This document shows, in pieces, positions 53,510 through 53,778 of a stretch of DNA of 53,778 bases (the stretch's first letter is position 1; every line of letters begins with the position of its first letter). A program made the translations under genes and the position numbers. The stretch is from an uncultured Clostridia bacterium (GTDB taxonomy: Bacteria > Bacillota > Clostridia > Christensenellales > CAG-917). The stretch lies in contig CALVTS010000009.1 of the NCBI GenBank assembly GCA_944363035.1, positions 1-53,778 of the forward strand. Direction: 5' to 3'. The notes beneath the pieces were generated by a model. The model was not told where the DNA came from. It saw only the letters and a list, made by a program, of their open reading frames with translations, and made no database searches.

Positions 53510-53525
53510 GTTCGCTATAACGAAC
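53510..53525. promoter_or_regulatory. Inverted repeat GTTCG-N6-CGAAC, site 2
   Basis: GTTCG-ctataa-CGAAC, 20 bases before the ABC transporter ATG. It has the same half-sites as site 1 and differs from the GATAAC operators over tetR, so it may bind another regulator. Confidence 0.5.
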
Positions 53526-53545
53526 TTGATATACAGGAGGTATGT

Positions 53546-53778
53546 ATGCAAAGCAAGGCAAAAGGGAAGGGTAACCTTTCCGTTTTGATGGACTATGCCG
53601 GGCGGCGAAGGGTGCTCACCTATCTTTCGTGGGTGCTTTCCGCTGTCAGCGCTCTCATGGCGCTCGTGCCGTTCATCTTCGTGTGGCTCATCGTGCGTGA
53701 AGTCATCCAAGCGGACGGAAATTTTGCCGCGGTGCAGGGGAGCCTTTCCGTGTACGGATGGTGGGCGGTCGGCAGCGC
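53546..53778 (+). CDS. ABC transporter, N-terminal membrane part (cut by window end)
   Basis: The first 77 codons of a protein beginning MQSKAKGKGNLSVLMDYAG, followed by a membrane helix (about 26-50, ALMALVPFIFVWLIV) and an external segment. The opening and first helix resemble the membrane domain of exporter-type ABC proteins (membrane domain fused to ATPase), but the ATPase lies outside the window. AGGAGG precedes the ATG at 53546; an ATG four bases earlier is in another frame and stops soon. Confidence 0.7.
   Translation, partial: MQSKAKGKGNLSVLMDYAGRRRVLTYLSWVLSAVSALMALVPFIFVWLIVREVIQADGNFAAVQGSLSVYGWWAVGS

Overview
The window is an almost fully coding bacterial chromosome segment (about 45 genes, most on the + strand, many coupled by ATGA or TGATG overlaps). 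It suggests a spore-forming member of the Clostridia (Bacillota). The evidence is a complete eight-gene spoIIIA operon, mcsA-mcsB-clpC, RNase Y, a YlxY-type deacetylase, HemZ, and gene orders also known from Bacillus (rpsO-pnp-ylxY-mlpA; M24 peptidase-efp-spoIIIA). The GC-rich codon use fits an uncultured gut-type clostridial lineage, but that placement is inference. No tRNA, rRNA, prophage, transposase or CRISPR array was recognised.

Layout. 0-1.1 kb: a small XRE-type regulator and a gene-poor stretch. 1.1-3.5 kb, leftward: dinB-rdgB-yfcE (DNA damage and nucleotide-pool sanitation). 3.5-8.5 kb: galE fused transcriptionally to mcsA-mcsB-clpC (arginine-phosphorylation protein quality control). 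8.7-17.8 kb: a long run of hpf, a TIM-barrel isomerase, pgi, a yfbR-like nucleotidase, a degenerate ABC ATPase, ruvC, an SdpI-like membrane protein, ruvA, ruvB, queA and tgt. 17.9-21.9 kb: yajC, a TIGR04086-like membrane gene (minus strand), secD and secF. 22-28.5 kb: recJ, a bifunctional (p)ppGpp synthetase/hydrolase, an MBL hydrolase and hemZ. 28.6-31.1 kb: rpsO-pnp. 31.1-32.0 kb: repeats. 32.0-34.5 kb: ylxY (minus) divergent from mlpA-dUTPase. 34.7-42.7 kb: ftsK/spoIIIE, rimO, pgsA, a protein with two FtsK-gamma-like domains, a short cinA, recA. 42.9-45.8 kb: rny, an M24 peptidase, efp. 45.8-47.1 kb: 1.3 kb of structured repeats. 47.2-52.1 kb: a 44-codon ORF and spoIIIAA-AH. 52.1-53.8 kb: more repeats, a TetR regulator with its own operators and the start of an ABC transporter.

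The most unusual content is non-coding. (1) A family of 124-125 bp palindromic elements with CTGA...TCAG ends and a conserved CACGTACG-N5-GTACG apex lies exactly at the stop codons of pnp, efp and spoIIIAH, so the element end supplies the TGA. Stem sequences differ between copies but still pair. (2) A 464-bp tandem duplication after efp has a hairpin whose stems have changed completely between copies while keeping pairing. (3) Several genes (dinB, mlpA, probably ylxY and the XRE gene) have a -10 box only 6-9 bases before the ATG and no Shine-Dalgarno sequence, which suggests leaderless mRNAs beside ordinary ones. Protein-level oddities are a MalK-like ATPase lacking key catalytic residues in the yfbR-ruvC operon, the double gamma-domain protein near ftsK, and galE in place of ctsR ahead of mcsA.
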